64,000 bases of DNA from the NCBI GenBank assembly GCA_019044685.2, contig JAGTXX020000010.1, positions 372,001 to 436,000 on the forward strand, given 5' to 3'. This document shows, piece after piece, positions 32,601 through 43,999 of this stretch; within the stretch, counting starts at the first letter, position 1; every line of letters starts with the position of its first letter. Under the pieces are notes generated by a model. That model made no database searches. It saw only the letters and a program-made list of their open reading frames with translations, and was not told the DNA's origin. The position numbers and the translations under genes were made by a program. Source of the stretch: Nannochloris sp. 'desiccata' (lineage: Eukaryota; Chlorophyta; Trebouxiophyceae; Chlorellales; Chlorellaceae).

Positions 32601-33685
32601 GTTGTATTGAAATCGATGGTGCTATGAGCGGCATCATTTTCATCTGCATAATCTAAGTCGTCCCCTATTCCACCATCATGACCGATACCGCCATCTCTGT
32701 TATCATCATTGTCAAGACCGTTTTCATCTGCATAATCTAAGTCGTCCTCTATTCCACCATCATGACCAATTCCGCCATCTCTGTTATCATCAGTGTCAAG
32801 ACCGTGTTCATCCCAATCGTGTAAATGACTACCCCCACCCGCACTCTTCCTTTCTTCTTCTAAATCAGGAATTGCTTGGAAGTCATCTTCGAGATCATCA
32901 ACAACAGCAGCAGCAGCAGATTTCTCGTTTTCTTTACTGCTCTTATTGTTACTATTATTAGAATTTTCACGTTGCATGGTAGAGGATGTGATCATAGTCT
33001 TTTGGGTTTCACTTGATCTGCCTCTATACCTGTTCCCTGAAATAGTAAACGAAACCCCAATGACCAACATCACCACAACCATGGCGGTGACGCAAGTTCG
33101 ACCCCGGTTGCTTAGAGAACCCAGTCTGCTGCCGCCACCGCCTGTTCGCGGGCGGGAAGAAGAAGAGTAGGGGAGGGTATGATTTCCACTAAATGATTGG
33201 GGCTGCAAGAGAAAATGAGTGTGTTTGTAAAAAAAATAAGGGAAGGGGCAAATATATCATCAAAATTGTCGGTGAAAAAAATATAAATAAAATGCAAGGA
33301 AAAGGATAGGTCTTGATCTCATAAATAGATCTTACTACGCACCTGATGGTAGGGTTTCCCAGGTCTTCCTCCATTGTCGCCCCAATTAGAGTCTCCCCAG
33401 TCCTGAAAGAAAAAGAGAAATAATGAACGTCAGCGTAAAAAAACTGCTGAATTTGCAAATAAATTCCACAAGACATTCTTTATCGCATATTAATAGCCTC
33501 AAGCTTACATCTTCATCCCAATCGTTATCGTATGCTGGTGTTTGTTTGCTTAGAAGGGGCTCTCTCGTGCCGTTTCTCGGAGTTGCAGTTGTGGCATTTC
33601 CTTCGGCCCCCTTTCGGACAGCACCAAGCGATCTACTGCCGCGAGGAGGCCGTTTACTTTTTCTAGCAGCTGAATCATCTGCCAT
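29642..33685 (-). CDS. Large Ser/Thr/Ala-rich acidic single-pass membrane protein, four exons
   Basis: The exons join as complement(29642..31698, 31837..33202, 33343..33402, 33509..33685), giving 1219 residues in frame from ATG 33685. The first 110 residues are basic and Gly/Ser-rich, with DNDWDEDDWGDSNWG. One hydrophobic helix follows (CVTAMVVVMLVIGVSFTISG, about residue 120). The rest is disordered: acidic stretches, then long Ser, Thr and Ala tracts, ending in a basic tail (KQRRKRTVTV). A 84-bp tandem duplication encodes two copies of a unit containing DDNRDGGIGHDGGI. No enzyme domain is seen. It resembles a type II membrane protein with a mucin-like lumenal or extracellular part, possibly a cell-surface or Golgi protein. 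That reading is inference. Confidence 0.6.
32641..32808. repeat. Two 84-bp tandem units inside the membrane-protein gene
   Basis: Units starting CATCTGCATAATCTAAG at 32641 and 32725 are nearly identical and in frame, each encoding 28 residues. They indicate recent expansion of the acidic part. Confidence 0.85.
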
Positions 33686-34056
33686 TCTGAAGGTCTCCTA
33701 CTTAGAGGGTTAATTATACAGGCCGCGTGAACTCTATAAAATTTGGAATGTAAATTTTGTCGTTAAACTTTGAAAGCGCACTGCACTGCATGTAGATCAT
33801 ACGTTAAAAAGAAAAAAGGGAAATGGTAGTAATTATCAACGCTGCTCTAGCGTAAATATTTTGAAAATGTACCCCCTGAAAAGGTGCTCGAGCTTGGATT
33901 GATAATCTTGAAGGAAAACTTGGCTACAATTGCGGGCTTGTCTGTGATATAACCACGCATACCTAAATTGACAAGTCACTATAATTGCAGAGGAACATGC
34001 CCAGGTCTCTTTTGCGCTAGATCTATGACTTAGATTCAAGGTTGATCACTTCGGAC
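33686..34056. promoter_or_regulatory. Divergent promoter region, membrane protein / RDD-like gene
   Basis: About 370 bases lie between two divergent start codons. It should hold both promoters. No specific motif is claimed. Confidence 0.4.
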
Positions 34057-35004
34057 ATGTTGGACGAATTGGACGCCTCTGACGTCATTGACGCTCCCTC
34101 GCTCCCTTTCGAAGGCAACACAATTACATTCTTTATAGCTATCGCCATTGTACCTGCGTTTTTAAGCCTATTAGCTTCGAAATTCATCTTGGCTTCACAG
34201 GGCCGCCACCGCAGAAGTGGCTCTCCACCAGACGTATCAACGCCTGCTAGCAACGTTAATGGGCGGGCGCACTCCGGTATGATACCATCTACGCCTCGAT
34301 ATGGTCTCGCTTTAGGCGAAACTGTGAGCGCTGATGATGATAGCGACGCTGAAATCGAGGATGACCTTACCGCTCGAGAGCTCCGTCGACTGCAACAATC
34401 TCCCGCTTTTCATGCTTTCCTTCGAATCCGTAAGCTCACCGGACGTGATTTAGAAAGCATTCACAGTAGGCTACGGCTCTATAAAAGACTTAAACATTTG
34501 CACCCTGCAAGTTTCTGGATGTTGTGCTCGCCACATTCGTTAGTCTTTTTTGAAAGTAGCAATCCTGGTCTTCTCACTCTTATCACCGAATATATTTCAT
34601 CTTGTATAATTAATTGTGCTGCATTTGCAGCTGCAGCGTGGTGCGTATGGATACAAGCAAATGCATTGTATTGGGTAGCCTGTATAGTAGCTGTATGGCT
34701 TTGCTGTATCCGCAATTGGCTTCAAGGGAGACCATCGGCGGGGGCCCTGCTATCTTCCTGGTATGAAGACTTAATTTGGGGTCATGCTGCGCCTGCTTCG
34801 CATGCTGCGCTTGCACAGGTACTTGAGACTGTGTATCTAATAGGTACTGTAGGAACTGGGGCGGTAGTAAGTTTACTCATGAGGTGGAAAACTGGTCAAA
34901 GTGTCTGTGAGAAAATTGTTGGCGTCAAGTTGGTCGTTGAGAAGAAAATCAAATTAGATGAGATAAACACTGATGAGAGGGATGAGGGGGATCATCTAGA
35001 TTAA
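34057..35004 (+). CDS. RDD-like polytopic membrane protein
   Basis: An intronless gene of 315 residues from ATG 34057 (an in-frame TTG lies 15 bases upstream). One transmembrane segment is near residue 30 (ITFFIAIAIVPAFLSLLA). A soluble acidic/Arg-rich region follows, then several hydrophobic segments (CIINCAAFAAAAWCVWI, LYWVACIVAVWLCCI, LIGTVGTGAVVSLLM). The C-terminus has RWKTGQSVCEKIVGVKLVVE, which resembles the last part of the RDD domain, a family of small membrane proteins proposed to act in transport. The match is partial. No neighbour suggests a pathway. Confidence 0.5.
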   Translation: MLDELDASDVIDAPSLPFEGNTITFFIAIAIVPAFLSLLASKFILASQGRHRRSGSPPDVSTPASNVNGRAHSGMIPSTPRYGLALGETVSADDDSDAEIEDDLTARELRRLQQSPAFHAFLRIRKLTGRDLESIHSRLRLYKRLKHLHPASFWMLCSPHSLVFFESSNPGLLTLITEYISSCIINCAAFAAAAWCVWIQANALYWVACIVAVWLCCIRNWLQGRPSAGALLSSWYEDLIWGHAAPASHAALAQVLETVYLIGTVGTGAVVSLLMRWKTGQSVCEKIVGVKLVVEKKIKLDEINTDERDEGDHLD

Positions 35005-35504
35005 TTATAAATAATTAAATGAATAAATTTAGTAGATTTAGCATGTGATGGTACCTCTATTTAAAAGAAAGACTGGAATATGAATGAAGTAAGAAGCAAG
35101 GCGGTAGCCGCCACTGCCAGTAAGAAGTATTTTACGTAATTTGTTTTAGATATTCTTTCATTTGAAATAAAGATAATAATCGATTGGTAAACGCCAGCAT
35201 TATATCTTGTAAAGTATATTCAAAAAGTAGAAATAGAAATAGAGGTCCACTGGCGGTACTACTTAGTAAGCCACTGAAGAAAGAAAAACCCAACTTTGCT
35301 TCTTCTGCAGAATCTCGGCAACACAAACCCGTAATGGAAATAATAACCATCTTCCTTTTCGATAGTTTGGAGGCTTCAATCGTTCAAAGAGCTATAGCGC
35401 TGCGTTATTGATTTAAGACATCATTTTGAAACATGCTGTTCTTCCTTATATTTCATTTCGACACTTCAACTTCACCCTTTGATATCAGTATAAGTACATG
35501 AATC
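35005..35504. other. Intergenic region upstream of the Na+/H+ exchanger
   Basis: About 500 AT-rich bases with no supported gene. The distal part probably holds the exchanger promoter and leader. Confidence 0.4.
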
Positions 35505-38237
35505 ATGAGCGAGCCAGTCGAATCAGAAGAAGAGTCACCCACGCTCGCTTTAGTGATCGCTTTATTAATCGGCCTTGTCGTCAGATCAATTAACTCCTTC
35601 ATTCCCCAGCGATGGCGTGTTTTCCCTCTACCATACACTGCCCTCATCCTCATCATAGGCGTCGTTGTCGGAATCATTACTCAGGAGACTGCAGGTGTAG
35701 CCTATGCCTCTGATAGCTTGCGTTCTTTCGAAGGCATCTCACCGTCAACACTATTCACCATCTTCTTGCCAGCTTTAATAATCCCCTCAGGCCTTAGTCT
35801 CCACTGGCACGTTGTTAAACGGGTGATAGATAAAGCTCTGCTACTAGCAGTATTTGGAACGCTGTTCAACGCAGGTATAACTGCTTTGGTTTTTAGGTTT
35901 GTCTTCCCGTATAACTGGCCGTGGTCTGGCTGCCTTCTTTTGGCTGCAGTGCTAGCCGCCATCGATCCCGTTGCAGTTGTCTCCATCATGCAATCTGTAG
36001 GCGCCTCTAGGAAATTGTCGACAATTATAGAAGGGGAATCTTTGTTAAATGATGGTGTGGCCTTTGTTCTTTTTGAAATTTTTCGAAGATGGGCCAGCGG
36101 TGAAAATGTCTCTGCAGGTAGTATTGTCAGTTTTGTTTTTAAAGCATCCCTTGGTGGACCTTTACTCGGCCTTGCCTGGGCAGGCGTATTCACTCTATGG
36201 GTCGCTATTACCTTCAACGACGCTATTTTGGAAGTTACAATGTCTGTGGTGGCAGGCTACGCCCTTTGGGTTGTCTCCGATGAAATGCTGGGGCTTTCAG
36301 GAATGCTTAGTTTAGTATTCTTCGCTACTGCTTTAAGTGCATATGGCAAATCACGTATTTCTCGATCGGTTGCTACTTCATTTGATTTTTTCTGGGAGTG
36401 GGTAGACTGGCTGGCGAACACTTTAATCTTTTTTCTAAGCGGGTTGATCACAGCGTTGGAGCTATTTCGAGTTTCGACTATTACTAAAACTGATTGGGGC
36501 TGGGCAGTCGTTCTTTGGCTGTTTTTGGTCGCTATACGTACAGCTATGGTAGTACTTTTCTATCCGCTACTACGGCTAGGCCAGTACGGGATAAATTGGA
36601 AAGACGGTATCGTACTAAGTTGGAGTGGACTACGAGGTGCTGTAGGATTAACTTTAGCGTTAATAATTTATTATTCTGACAACGTATTAGATATACAATA
36701 CCGTGAACATTTCTTCTTCTTTGTTTCCTTTGTCGCCTTTATCAGTTTGGTGATTCAAGGCTCAACTACTGCCTTGCTCTTGAAAGCGCTGGGTTATGTG
36801 GAACTAACGCCTGCTATGAGGAGTGCCATGATCCACGCTGCTGGGGCAGTTGATAGGCTTGGTGCAGCAAAGATTGCTGCGGCGAAAAAGGCACCTAGTC
36901 TTTTAGGGGACGCTGCGTGGAATAAAGTGAAAGCCTATACGAAACTTGATGTGGCTGACAGAATCGCAAAACGCTCGAAAGCCGGAGGGAGAGGTAATGA
37001 TGGGGGGGCATTTTCAACGCAAAAAAGAAGAAAAGGAGCAGTTTTGAAACATAGTGATGCAGTTTTAGCTACTGAAGAGCGTGAAATGAAGAGCAGCTAT
37101 GTATACGATATGAGAGAACGGCTTCTCCAAATGGTGCTGGCATGTTACAAGGACGCATTTTCTGCAAATTATTTGTCCCCGGACGAATGTTTGGCGCTTT
37201 GTGAAAGCGTGGAGTCGTCTTTGGATTCCATAGAAGACGAACCATTGTCAGACTGGGGTTATTTGAAAGAAAAATTAACGAAACTCGAAACTTTTGAAAA
37301 ACTAAAAGAAAATCAGTTGGAAAAAATTTCTCCTTCAAAAATAAAGAAAACGTGGCGAAAACTAAAACATTTCTTTGTTTCTGCAACGAGAGAAGCTCGT
37401 TTCAATGCTGAAATGGTCCATGCATTTGTGTGTGCCCATGCACAGGCGAGAAGAGAGCTTAAAATGTATGTTGACATTGAGTTTGGGGTAAGTGCACAAA
37501 GTAGCAACAGAGCTGATGGTGGTAATAGCGCACTTGATGGATACGCACCAAATGTTGATTTAGAAGCAGGCAGCTCTCCTGCTATTAGTACTAATGACGT
37601 TGGTGATGGTACTACTCCATCTGGCAACAACGGAAAGACTGGTAGCAATACTCCCTCCTCCAGTATCCCGTCTCCTGCTCCCGGGTCAACAGAAACTGCA
37701 AACCAGCCTGGTGGTGATAATATTCAGATGTATTGGCGTGAAGACCACCATAATATACACGCAACAGGTATTAGTAATGGTAGAAAAACGAGCAGTAGTA
37801 CTATGGCCCCTGTCGATGCAGCCACCTTGGATGCGGACGGCATAAATAGTGTCCTTGACCAACACGCTTGTGAATTGATCCGTAGCTTTAGTACAATTCA
37901 AAGAATGACAACTCAAGATAATAATCAAGCTGCAAATGTCGAAGAAGCGCTTACTCAAGTATTAGAAGAAAGTCGAGCTGAACAGGCACATGCTGAAGTA
38001 CATTTACAGAAACTACGAGAGCTGTGTCCCAAGGCAGTACAAAATCTTCGTACTGATCATGTATCGATGCAAGTGCTAAAGAAAGAAAGTGAGTTTTTAG
38101 AACGGCTGCATGCTATGGGGTTGTTAGAAGAAAGGGAGGTTGAGCCGGTATTAAAACAGGTAGAAAGAAGAATCCAAAGATTAAATTTAGCAGATTATGA
38201 AAGCTTGCCGTTTTTGAAACCCGAGCCAGAGGAGTGA
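35505..38237 (+). CDS. CPA1-family Na+/H+ exchanger (SOS1/NHE-like)
   Basis: An intronless gene of 910 residues. The first 440 form the exchanger domain with about 12 hydrophobic segments. Key motifs are LLAAVLAAIDPVAVVSIM (about residue 145-162) and IEGESLLNDGVAFVLFEI (about 175), including the Asn-Asp pair used for ion exchange. A later SWSGLRGAVGLTLAL is also characteristic. The protein exchanges Na+ for H+ across the plasma or an internal membrane and supports salt and pH balance. The cytosolic tail of about 470 residues contains helical, charged stretches and Ser/Gly-rich linkers. I did not recognise a cyclic-nucleotide-binding domain of plant SOS1, so an animal-like or algal NHE is possible. 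Confidence 0.9.
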   Translation: MSEPVESEEESPTLALVIALLIGLVVRSINSFIPQRWRVFPLPYTALILIIGVVVGIITQETAGVAYASDSLRSFEGISPSTLFTIFLPALIIPSGLSLHWHVVKRVIDKALLLAVFGTLFNAGITALVFRFVFPYNWPWSGCLLLAAVLAAIDPVAVVSIMQSVGASRKLSTIIEGESLLNDGVAFVLFEIFRRWASGENVSAGSIVSFVFKASLGGPLLGLAWAGVFTLWVAITFNDAILEVTMSVVAGYALWVVSDEMLGLSGMLSLVFFATALSAYGKSRISRSVATSFDFFWEWVDWLANTLIFFLSGLITALELFRVSTITKTDWGWAVVLWLFLVAIRTAMVVLFYPLLRLGQYGINWKDGIVLSWSGLRGAVGLTLALIIYYSDNVLDIQYREHFFFFVSFVAFISLVIQGSTTALLLKALGYVELTPAMRSAMIHAAGAVDRLGAAKIAAAKKAPSLLGDAAWNKVKAYTKLDVADRIAKRSKAGGRGNDGGAFSTQKRRKGAVLKHSDAVLATEEREMKSSYVYDMRERLLQMVLACYKDAFSANYLSPDECLALCESVESSLDSIEDEPLSDWGYLKEKLTKLETFEKLKENQLEKISPSKIKKTWRKLKHFFVSATREARFNAEMVHAFVCAHAQARRELKMYVDIEFGVSAQSSNRADGGNSALDGYAPNVDLEAGSSPAISTNDVGDGTTPSGNNGKTGSNTPSSSIPSPAPGSTETANQPGGDNIQMYWREDHHNIHATGISNGRKTSSSTMAPVDAATLDADGINSVLDQHACELIRSFSTIQRMTTQDNNQAANVEEALTQVLEESRAEQAHAEVHLQKLRELCPKAVQNLRTDHVSMQVLKKESEFLERLHAMGLLEEREVEPVLKQVERRIQRLNLADYESLPFLKPEPEE

Positions 38238-38316
38238 GCTTGAGGGCAGTCAAATTTGTTAATACCATTGCTTAAAAACATATCAGATATATGAAAAAAA
38301 TTATAATTTAAAGATC

Positions 38317-39561
38317 TTATCGTGCTGCCATCCTTGCCGTTGCTGTGAGCAACTGTGTCAGCTGTTGACTCGTATCAGTCACCGCACTGAGAATCTTGTC
38401 CCTATCTCCAGGGTCTAATAATGCACCAAATTTACCTATAAATTTATCAGGGTGCCAACGAATGAGCTCTCTTCGGAGAATTTGTCGTTTAATATCGGGA
38501 CTAGAGTTTGCGGTGCCGGTGCTGTGGAGCAGCACGTGCTCCAGTTCTGATAACACACTTGCAGCATTTGTAAAAGTAGTTTTCTTCGGAGGAAGTATCC
38601 AAGGAATATCGGCAAATTTAGCAATCTTTCCATTGTTTTTCGAGCAGAAAAAATCCCATCTCGCTTCATACGATGCTCGTTTAAGACTGGCACTGCCGCC
38701 AGCTTTCGCTGCCCTCCACTCGGCCTCCTCTTCTTTTCCTTCTTTTTCCTGTCTGCCCCTTGCTCCTTCTTGCTGGGCCCATTTTTGGTCCCTACTGCTG
38801 GCTTTCTTAGCAGCATCAAAGGGATCGGGTTTGCTTTCTTTCTCCTTTCTTAAAAATTCTCTTTTTGATTTTTCCTTGTCCCGGCCTTCCATTTCCATCC
38901 AAATTCTCTTTGCATACTCCTCTGCAGTTTCAAATTGATCAGCATTCCAGGTAGAGTGATCGTAATAATAGTAGGCTTCTTCCTCACCAGGGCTTAACTC
39001 ACGTCGTAATTTTTCTTCCCAATCTACTTGAATTTCTTTCTCAAAATTGTCGCCATTCCGACGTTTGCTTTGCTGCTTCTCTTCTTGTGCTAGCTTCGCT
39101 TGTATTTCCTGCTGTTTCATCGCTTTGGCTGCAAGCTCTTCTACAGTTTCGCCTTTATCATTAGGTTCTTGTAGTGAACCTCCTATTGTTTTAGAACGTA
39201 GCAAAACTGAAACTGTATCAAGATGAAGATTCCGAGCGGCAAGGTGAGCGGCGGTGTCACCTTTAAGGTCTTGTAAAGAAGCGTTGGCTCCGTAACGTAG
39301 AAGCACCTGGACAGTTTTTAAATGGCCTATTCTACTGGATGCGTGTAATGAGGTGGTGAGATCGCCATCGCTCCAATCAACGTCTGCACGTTGCCTGAGT
39401 AACTCTCTGCAGCGGTGGTGATCACCGAGAGATGCAGCAATTAGCAACTCACGACCGTTTGGGGCAGGTGGAGAGGTTGCGTCTTTTCTTCTTCGCTTTT
39501 TATATTTTTTAGAATCCTCGCGATCTCTTAAACTGCTCTTGGAGCGCTTTTTTGATCCCAT
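38317..39561 (-). CDS. NFKBIL1-like ankyrin-repeat protein with J-domain-like C-terminus
   Basis: An intronless gene of 414 residues from ATG 39561. The N-terminus is strongly basic (KKRSKSSLRDR, KKYKKRRRK). Ankyrin repeats follow at about residues 35-130 (GRELLIAASLGDHHRCRELL, TSLHASSRIGHLKTVQVLL, DTAAHLAARNLHLDTVSVLL). The middle is Lys/Glu-rich coiled-coil sequence. The C-terminus has RRELIRWHPDKF, the J-like motif found in NFKBIL1 proteins. These are nuclear proteins linked to splicing in animals and plants. The 3' end is only 79 bases from the exchanger stop, a tight convergent pair. Confidence 0.8.
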   Translation of the reverse strand: MGSKKRSKSSLRDREDSKKYKKRRRKDATSPPAPNGRELLIAASLGDHHRCRELLRQRADVDWSDGDLTTSLHASSRIGHLKTVQVLLRYGANASLQDLKGDTAAHLAARNLHLDTVSVLLRSKTIGGSLQEPNDKGETVEELAAKAMKQQEIQAKLAQEEKQQSKRRNGDNFEKEIQVDWEEKLRRELSPGEEEAYYYYDHSTWNADQFETAEEYAKRIWMEMEGRDKEKSKREFLRKEKESKPDPFDAAKKASSRDQKWAQQEGARGRQEKEGKEEEAEWRAAKAGGSASLKRASYEARWDFFCSKNNGKIAKFADIPWILPPKKTTFTNAASVLSELEHVLLHSTGTANSSPDIKRQILRRELIRWHPDKFIGKFGALLDPGDRDKILSAVTDTSQQLTQLLTATARMAAR

Positions 39562-39926
39562 TTAAAGATTGAATAGATCGGAAATCATAAGCGATCTGGT
39601 ACATGTAGCATGCTTAGTCGTTAATATCTAGCTGCCTCAGGGTGTATATTAACTTTTCACAGTTTTTGGAAAAAATGGAATTGCGGAGAGATGGCGTTAG
39701 TGAGGACTAGATTGATTTCCCCCTCTGCTACCAAACACACTTTCTTTAACACCGCCGTCTCCTTTGACTCTGACAAATTTGAATGTTAAATAAAAAAATT
39801 AATACATCTCAAAAACAAATCAAGGTTACTAGCAAGGGGAAATAAAAGTAATAAACTTGTAATTAATATTCTTGTATTAGAAAAACTTTCTTTATGTCTT
39901 GAATCTTGATCATTAAAACTTGATGA
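39562..39926. other. Spacer between NFKBIL1-like gene and prolyl-tRNA synthetase
   Basis: About 365 AT-rich bases. It should contain the NFKBIL1-like promoter and the synthetase polyadenylation region. Nothing else is visible. Confidence 0.4.
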
Positions 39927-41759
39927 CTAGTAGCTACGTCCCCACAAGGCCCAATTCTTAGCGGGCTTGCCACTCACAAAACACAAAGTGCCTTCAGGCA
40001 AATCAGGTTGTTCCAAAGGTATACACAATGTCTTTGCACTACCCGCAATTCCAGTTCCACTGCGTTTCTTCACATCTTCTTCGATTTCCACCTCGTCAGC
40101 CCAAGGAGTCAGCACCATGTGTTTCCTGTCCAGAGCAGCCATAAAATCATCCCAATTTGTCGCACGTTCAATACAGGCATCAAAACGGGCCCTTGCAGAA
40201 ACGAGCATATCTTTTTGGATTTCTTCAAGTAAAGCTGGAACGCGGGTGGGTATGTCAGCCCACCCAATAGATTCTTTAGCACCAGTATCTCTACGAGCAA
40301 CAAACACAGTTTGTTTTTCCATATCTTTTGGGCCGAGCTCGATTCGAAGAGGCACACCTCTGAGTTCCCAGAAGTTATATTTCCATCCAGGTGTGTAGTT
40401 ATCCCTATCATCCATTTTGATTTTCACTCCAGCAGTTTTCAAACTGACTTCAATTTCGTTGGCTTTATTTTGGAGAGCGGTGGTCTCCTCGGGGGTGAGC
40501 TTGGAGTTGGGAATCGGAATAATAACAGCCTGTACTTGCGCAACGCGTGGAGGCAAGACAATACCTTTATCATCACCATGAGTCATAACCATAACGCCAA
40601 TGGTACGTGTGGTCATACCCCAAGAATTTTGCCAAGGATTTGCGCGGGTCTTTTCTGGAGTGTCGGTCTCGTATTCAATCTTGAACATTTTAGAGAAATT
40701 TTGGCCGAGGCAATGAGATGTCGCTCCTTGAATACCACGTCCATTTTGAGGAATAAATGCTTCCACAGTGGTGGTATATAAAGCACCAGCGAACTTTTCT
40801 TTCGCGGATTTGACACCCTTGATGACAGGCACTGCCAACAAATCTTCGTACACTTGTCTATATAAATCAAGAATACAGTAGACTTCATCATCAGCTTCTT
40901 GCTTGGTAGCAAAGGCAGTATGCCCTTCTTGCCATAAAAATTCTCTAGATCTAATAAAAGGGGTAGGATGCTTAAATTCCCAACGAACTACATTGGTCCA
41001 CTGGTTCAAGCGCAAAGGAAGGTCACGATGAGACTTGATCCAATTTGCATAGTAAGGGTACATGACAGTTTCAGAGGTAGGACGGATCGCAATAGGTCGC
41101 TCCATGTCAGTCGAGCCACTTTTAGTGACCCAAGCGACCTCAGGGGCAAAGCCATCCACGTGTTCTTTTTCAGTCATCAAGACGTCTTCTGTAATGAAGA
41201 GAGGGAAGTAGGCATTTTGAACACCCATAGATTTGATTTGAGCATCAAGCCAGTTTTTGATTTCATCCCAAATGGCGAAAGACCAGGGGCGGAGAATATA
41301 GCAACCTGTGAAGAAGTACAGAGGGGGGAACGTAAGATAAAAATATAGGTAGGGCAAAATTGGGGACGCCAGTGGGACTCATAACTTTTCAGAATTAGGA
41401 GTTTTGCATACCTGAGACATCGTAATAGCTGATCATTTCAGACTCAACGACCACTTGAGAGTACCATTCACCGAAGTCTTCATCTTTCTTGGCGGAAAGA
41501 CCGAGCTTGGTGATACCCTTGCCAGTGCCTGCGGAACATCAATTCACAAGTGGACAAAAATGTTAAAATCTAGCTAATGCAAAGAACAAATGCGCTAATC
41601 TGTGCTCAATTGTTTTTATAATGCACTAAACCTACCTGCTTGGGGCTTCTCTTTCTTGGGCTTGTCAGCCTTGGGCTTCTTCTCCTTCTTTGGCTTGTCT
41701 TGTTTGGGCACTGCATCGTCTACATCAAGCTGCTGCATTTCCTCGACGGGGGCAGCCAT
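39927..41759 (-). CDS. Prolyl-tRNA synthetase, eukaryote/archaeal type, three exons
   Basis: The exons join as complement(39927..41305, 41412..41528, 41636..41759), giving 539 residues. The first exon encodes a Lys/Pro-rich leader ([18 protein letters not shown]). Class II synthetase motifs are clear: FWLQ-type entry [35 protein letters not shown] and [16 protein letters not shown]. The anticodon-binding domain and a C-terminal extension ending GRSY place it in the ProS type 3 group, which is cytosolic in eukaryotes. There is no EPRS fusion and no clear organelle presequence; the basic leader resembles cytosolic synthetases. Length matches the family. Confidence 0.93.
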
Positions 41760-42521
41760 GATGTCGACAAGGTTTTAAAGAATAAAATGTGCGTTATTAG
41801 ACGAAGATCAAGCTTGATAGATGACGCTCTTCACGCTGTGAAAGCGCCGCATGCAAAAAAAAATATAAAGAAAGAAAGCTTTCACGAGGTATATAGGAGG
41901 CTGGCGATCTCCCATATGCAACATTCTGAATTTCTGCGAAAATGGGTCCTTGGATGTCCGCTCTAGGGCAGCCGCCCGCAATATAGGTGAGAAACATCAA
42001 GACAAAATTGGGTTTCATCAAGGGCCGTCGGCTGTGACGACAAACCTAGGCTCCCTCTACTGATTTTCTGTGAGGATAAGCCTGCCGTGGAATCGAAACA
42101 AGGCACCACTGAGCCGGCTTGCTTAATTCGAAGCTCTGCATGCTTACATTTGCTTTCATCTTTTTTGCTAATATATGCATGCTGCTGATGGGCACCTCAA
42201 GCTCACCTCCCCTTTTCCTGGGTTACCTTCTTACAGTATTTAACCAACTCGTAATTGCAGAATTGCACTTTCTCTGCAATTTGTTTCTCCATCTTGGTAA
42301 GTCGATTTTGATCATCTTTTTCCGCCCGCAAGAAGGGGTTTTGCTACTTTTTGTAGTTTTTTCCTGCCCTTCTATAGAGGTTTGTGCCTGTAGCAACTTT
42401 TTGGTGTGCTCCAGGTGTCGTTTAGGGGGCTATACGACTGTCAAACCAGACCATAAACCAGTGCCAGCCTTTCTATTTAAGCAGGCTGGTGCTGACCTGT
42501 CTCGCTGGCACATCTTCCTCT

Positions 42522-42643
42522 TAATCTCTATATCTCAAATATTCTTTCTTTCTTTTTCTATTTTTGGGGTTTGACTAGTAGTTCTAATCTCTATATCTCA
42601 GATATTCTTTCTTTTTCTATTTTTGGGGTTTGAGTAGTAGTTC
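42522..42643. repeat. Tandem duplication of about 63 bp
   Basis: Two adjacent units begin TAATCTCTATATCTCA and end near GGGGTTTGA-TAGTAGTT. They differ by a few bases and a CTTT length change. Confidence 0.85.
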
Positions 42644-43980
42644 CTCTAATAAAATATATCTATTATAGCGTAATTTTACACACCTTTACTTACCTTTTCT
42701 CTTCTTTAATTTTCATTCTTTCTAGGTGGAAGAACCTGAGTTTGGTGGGATGATCTCCATCCTCGATCTGCTCGAAAGCTTTTTCCTGGCTCTCCTGGGC
42801 AGCCCTGTTTATCTACCACCCCCAGAAGAAACAGAAACCATAAGAGTTGCACTGTTTCTTCCCCATTCACTCTATTGGCTAAGTACTTTATCCCGTAAAT
42901 TAGGTGAAGCATGTGTATGGCCTCTTTGTATTTCAAAATGGTAAGTTTTACTATTTTTCCTTGAAAAAGTCGTCCTCCTCTGATTGATCGATTATACGAA
43001 TCAGTTTTGGCATACACCATACCCCGGACAGCTGGGACTTTATTATCATGCCTTGCATGTCCCAGTGATGTGTGCTATAGTACTCACCTTTGTGGGGGGC
43101 GCAGTGTTGCGGCGTGTTGCTAATTTTTCTTGGCCGTGCCGTGTCTAAAGACGCTCCTACATTACATTAATTCCAACTACAATTTTCTTGTGTTTTCCTT
43201 TCTTTTTTATATTTTAAAAGTCGTTTATTAACGCCATATTGCTTCCGTGTTGCTTATTTATAGGTACATACTTGGAGGTATGTGGAGGCAAGGGAAAAAA
43301 AGGATGATGAAGAGCTTCAGAGCTTGTCTCTATGTTGGGTGCAGCAAACGTCAGAAGAGGTGAGAATTTTTTTATTTGCTTTCTTAATTATTACATATAC
43401 TTCTGTATTCGCTGCTGTTTTGAGCAGCCATCTTGCCACGGCTCTGGGAGACTATTGACGATGACCTGACCTGTCCAAAGATGGCTGAGACTATGCATTA
43501 TTCTGGCACTTAGGAAGCCGTGGTTTGAGCCTACTTGAGCTCTAAACGGTGCCGTATGCTGATGCCAACATTTTCACCACATGCAATAATTTCTCTCGTA
43601 TAGTACTTATTGTATTTGGATTCGTATATGTGTTTCTATTATTTGGTGGGCTGGTTATTCAAGCGTGCTTTATTCTTCTTATTATTTTTTCAGGTTTTAC
43701 CCGCCATGTTGACGGCGACAGCCAGCAGAATAAGACGGTCCTCACAATACGAGTAGAATTAACTAAGTAGGTGAGTATTGTACTAGTCCTGGGTATAGGG
43801 TGGTAGTCTATTTTGTCTTTCTCTTCTCTTCTTCTTTTTTTCCTTTTGTGGAGTTCTATGAAGACAACCCCCATTAAAACGCATTAGGAAGTGCCGTCTG
43901 ACCTGAGTGATTGTGACACGGTTTTCTGAGAGCTCGTTTTTTTTAATTATTTTAGTTATTTAATATACTCATATATATTA

Positions 43981-43999
43981 TGTGTGTGTGTGTGTGTGT
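43981..43999 (+). repeat. TG dinucleotide microsatellite
   Basis: Nine and a half TG units in a row, in a non-coding stretch. Confidence 0.9.

Noticed and set aside
42119..42574. 151-codon hydrophobic frame
   Set aside because: It starts at TTG, is T-rich by composition, and contains an internal GTAAGT donor; not convincing as a protein.
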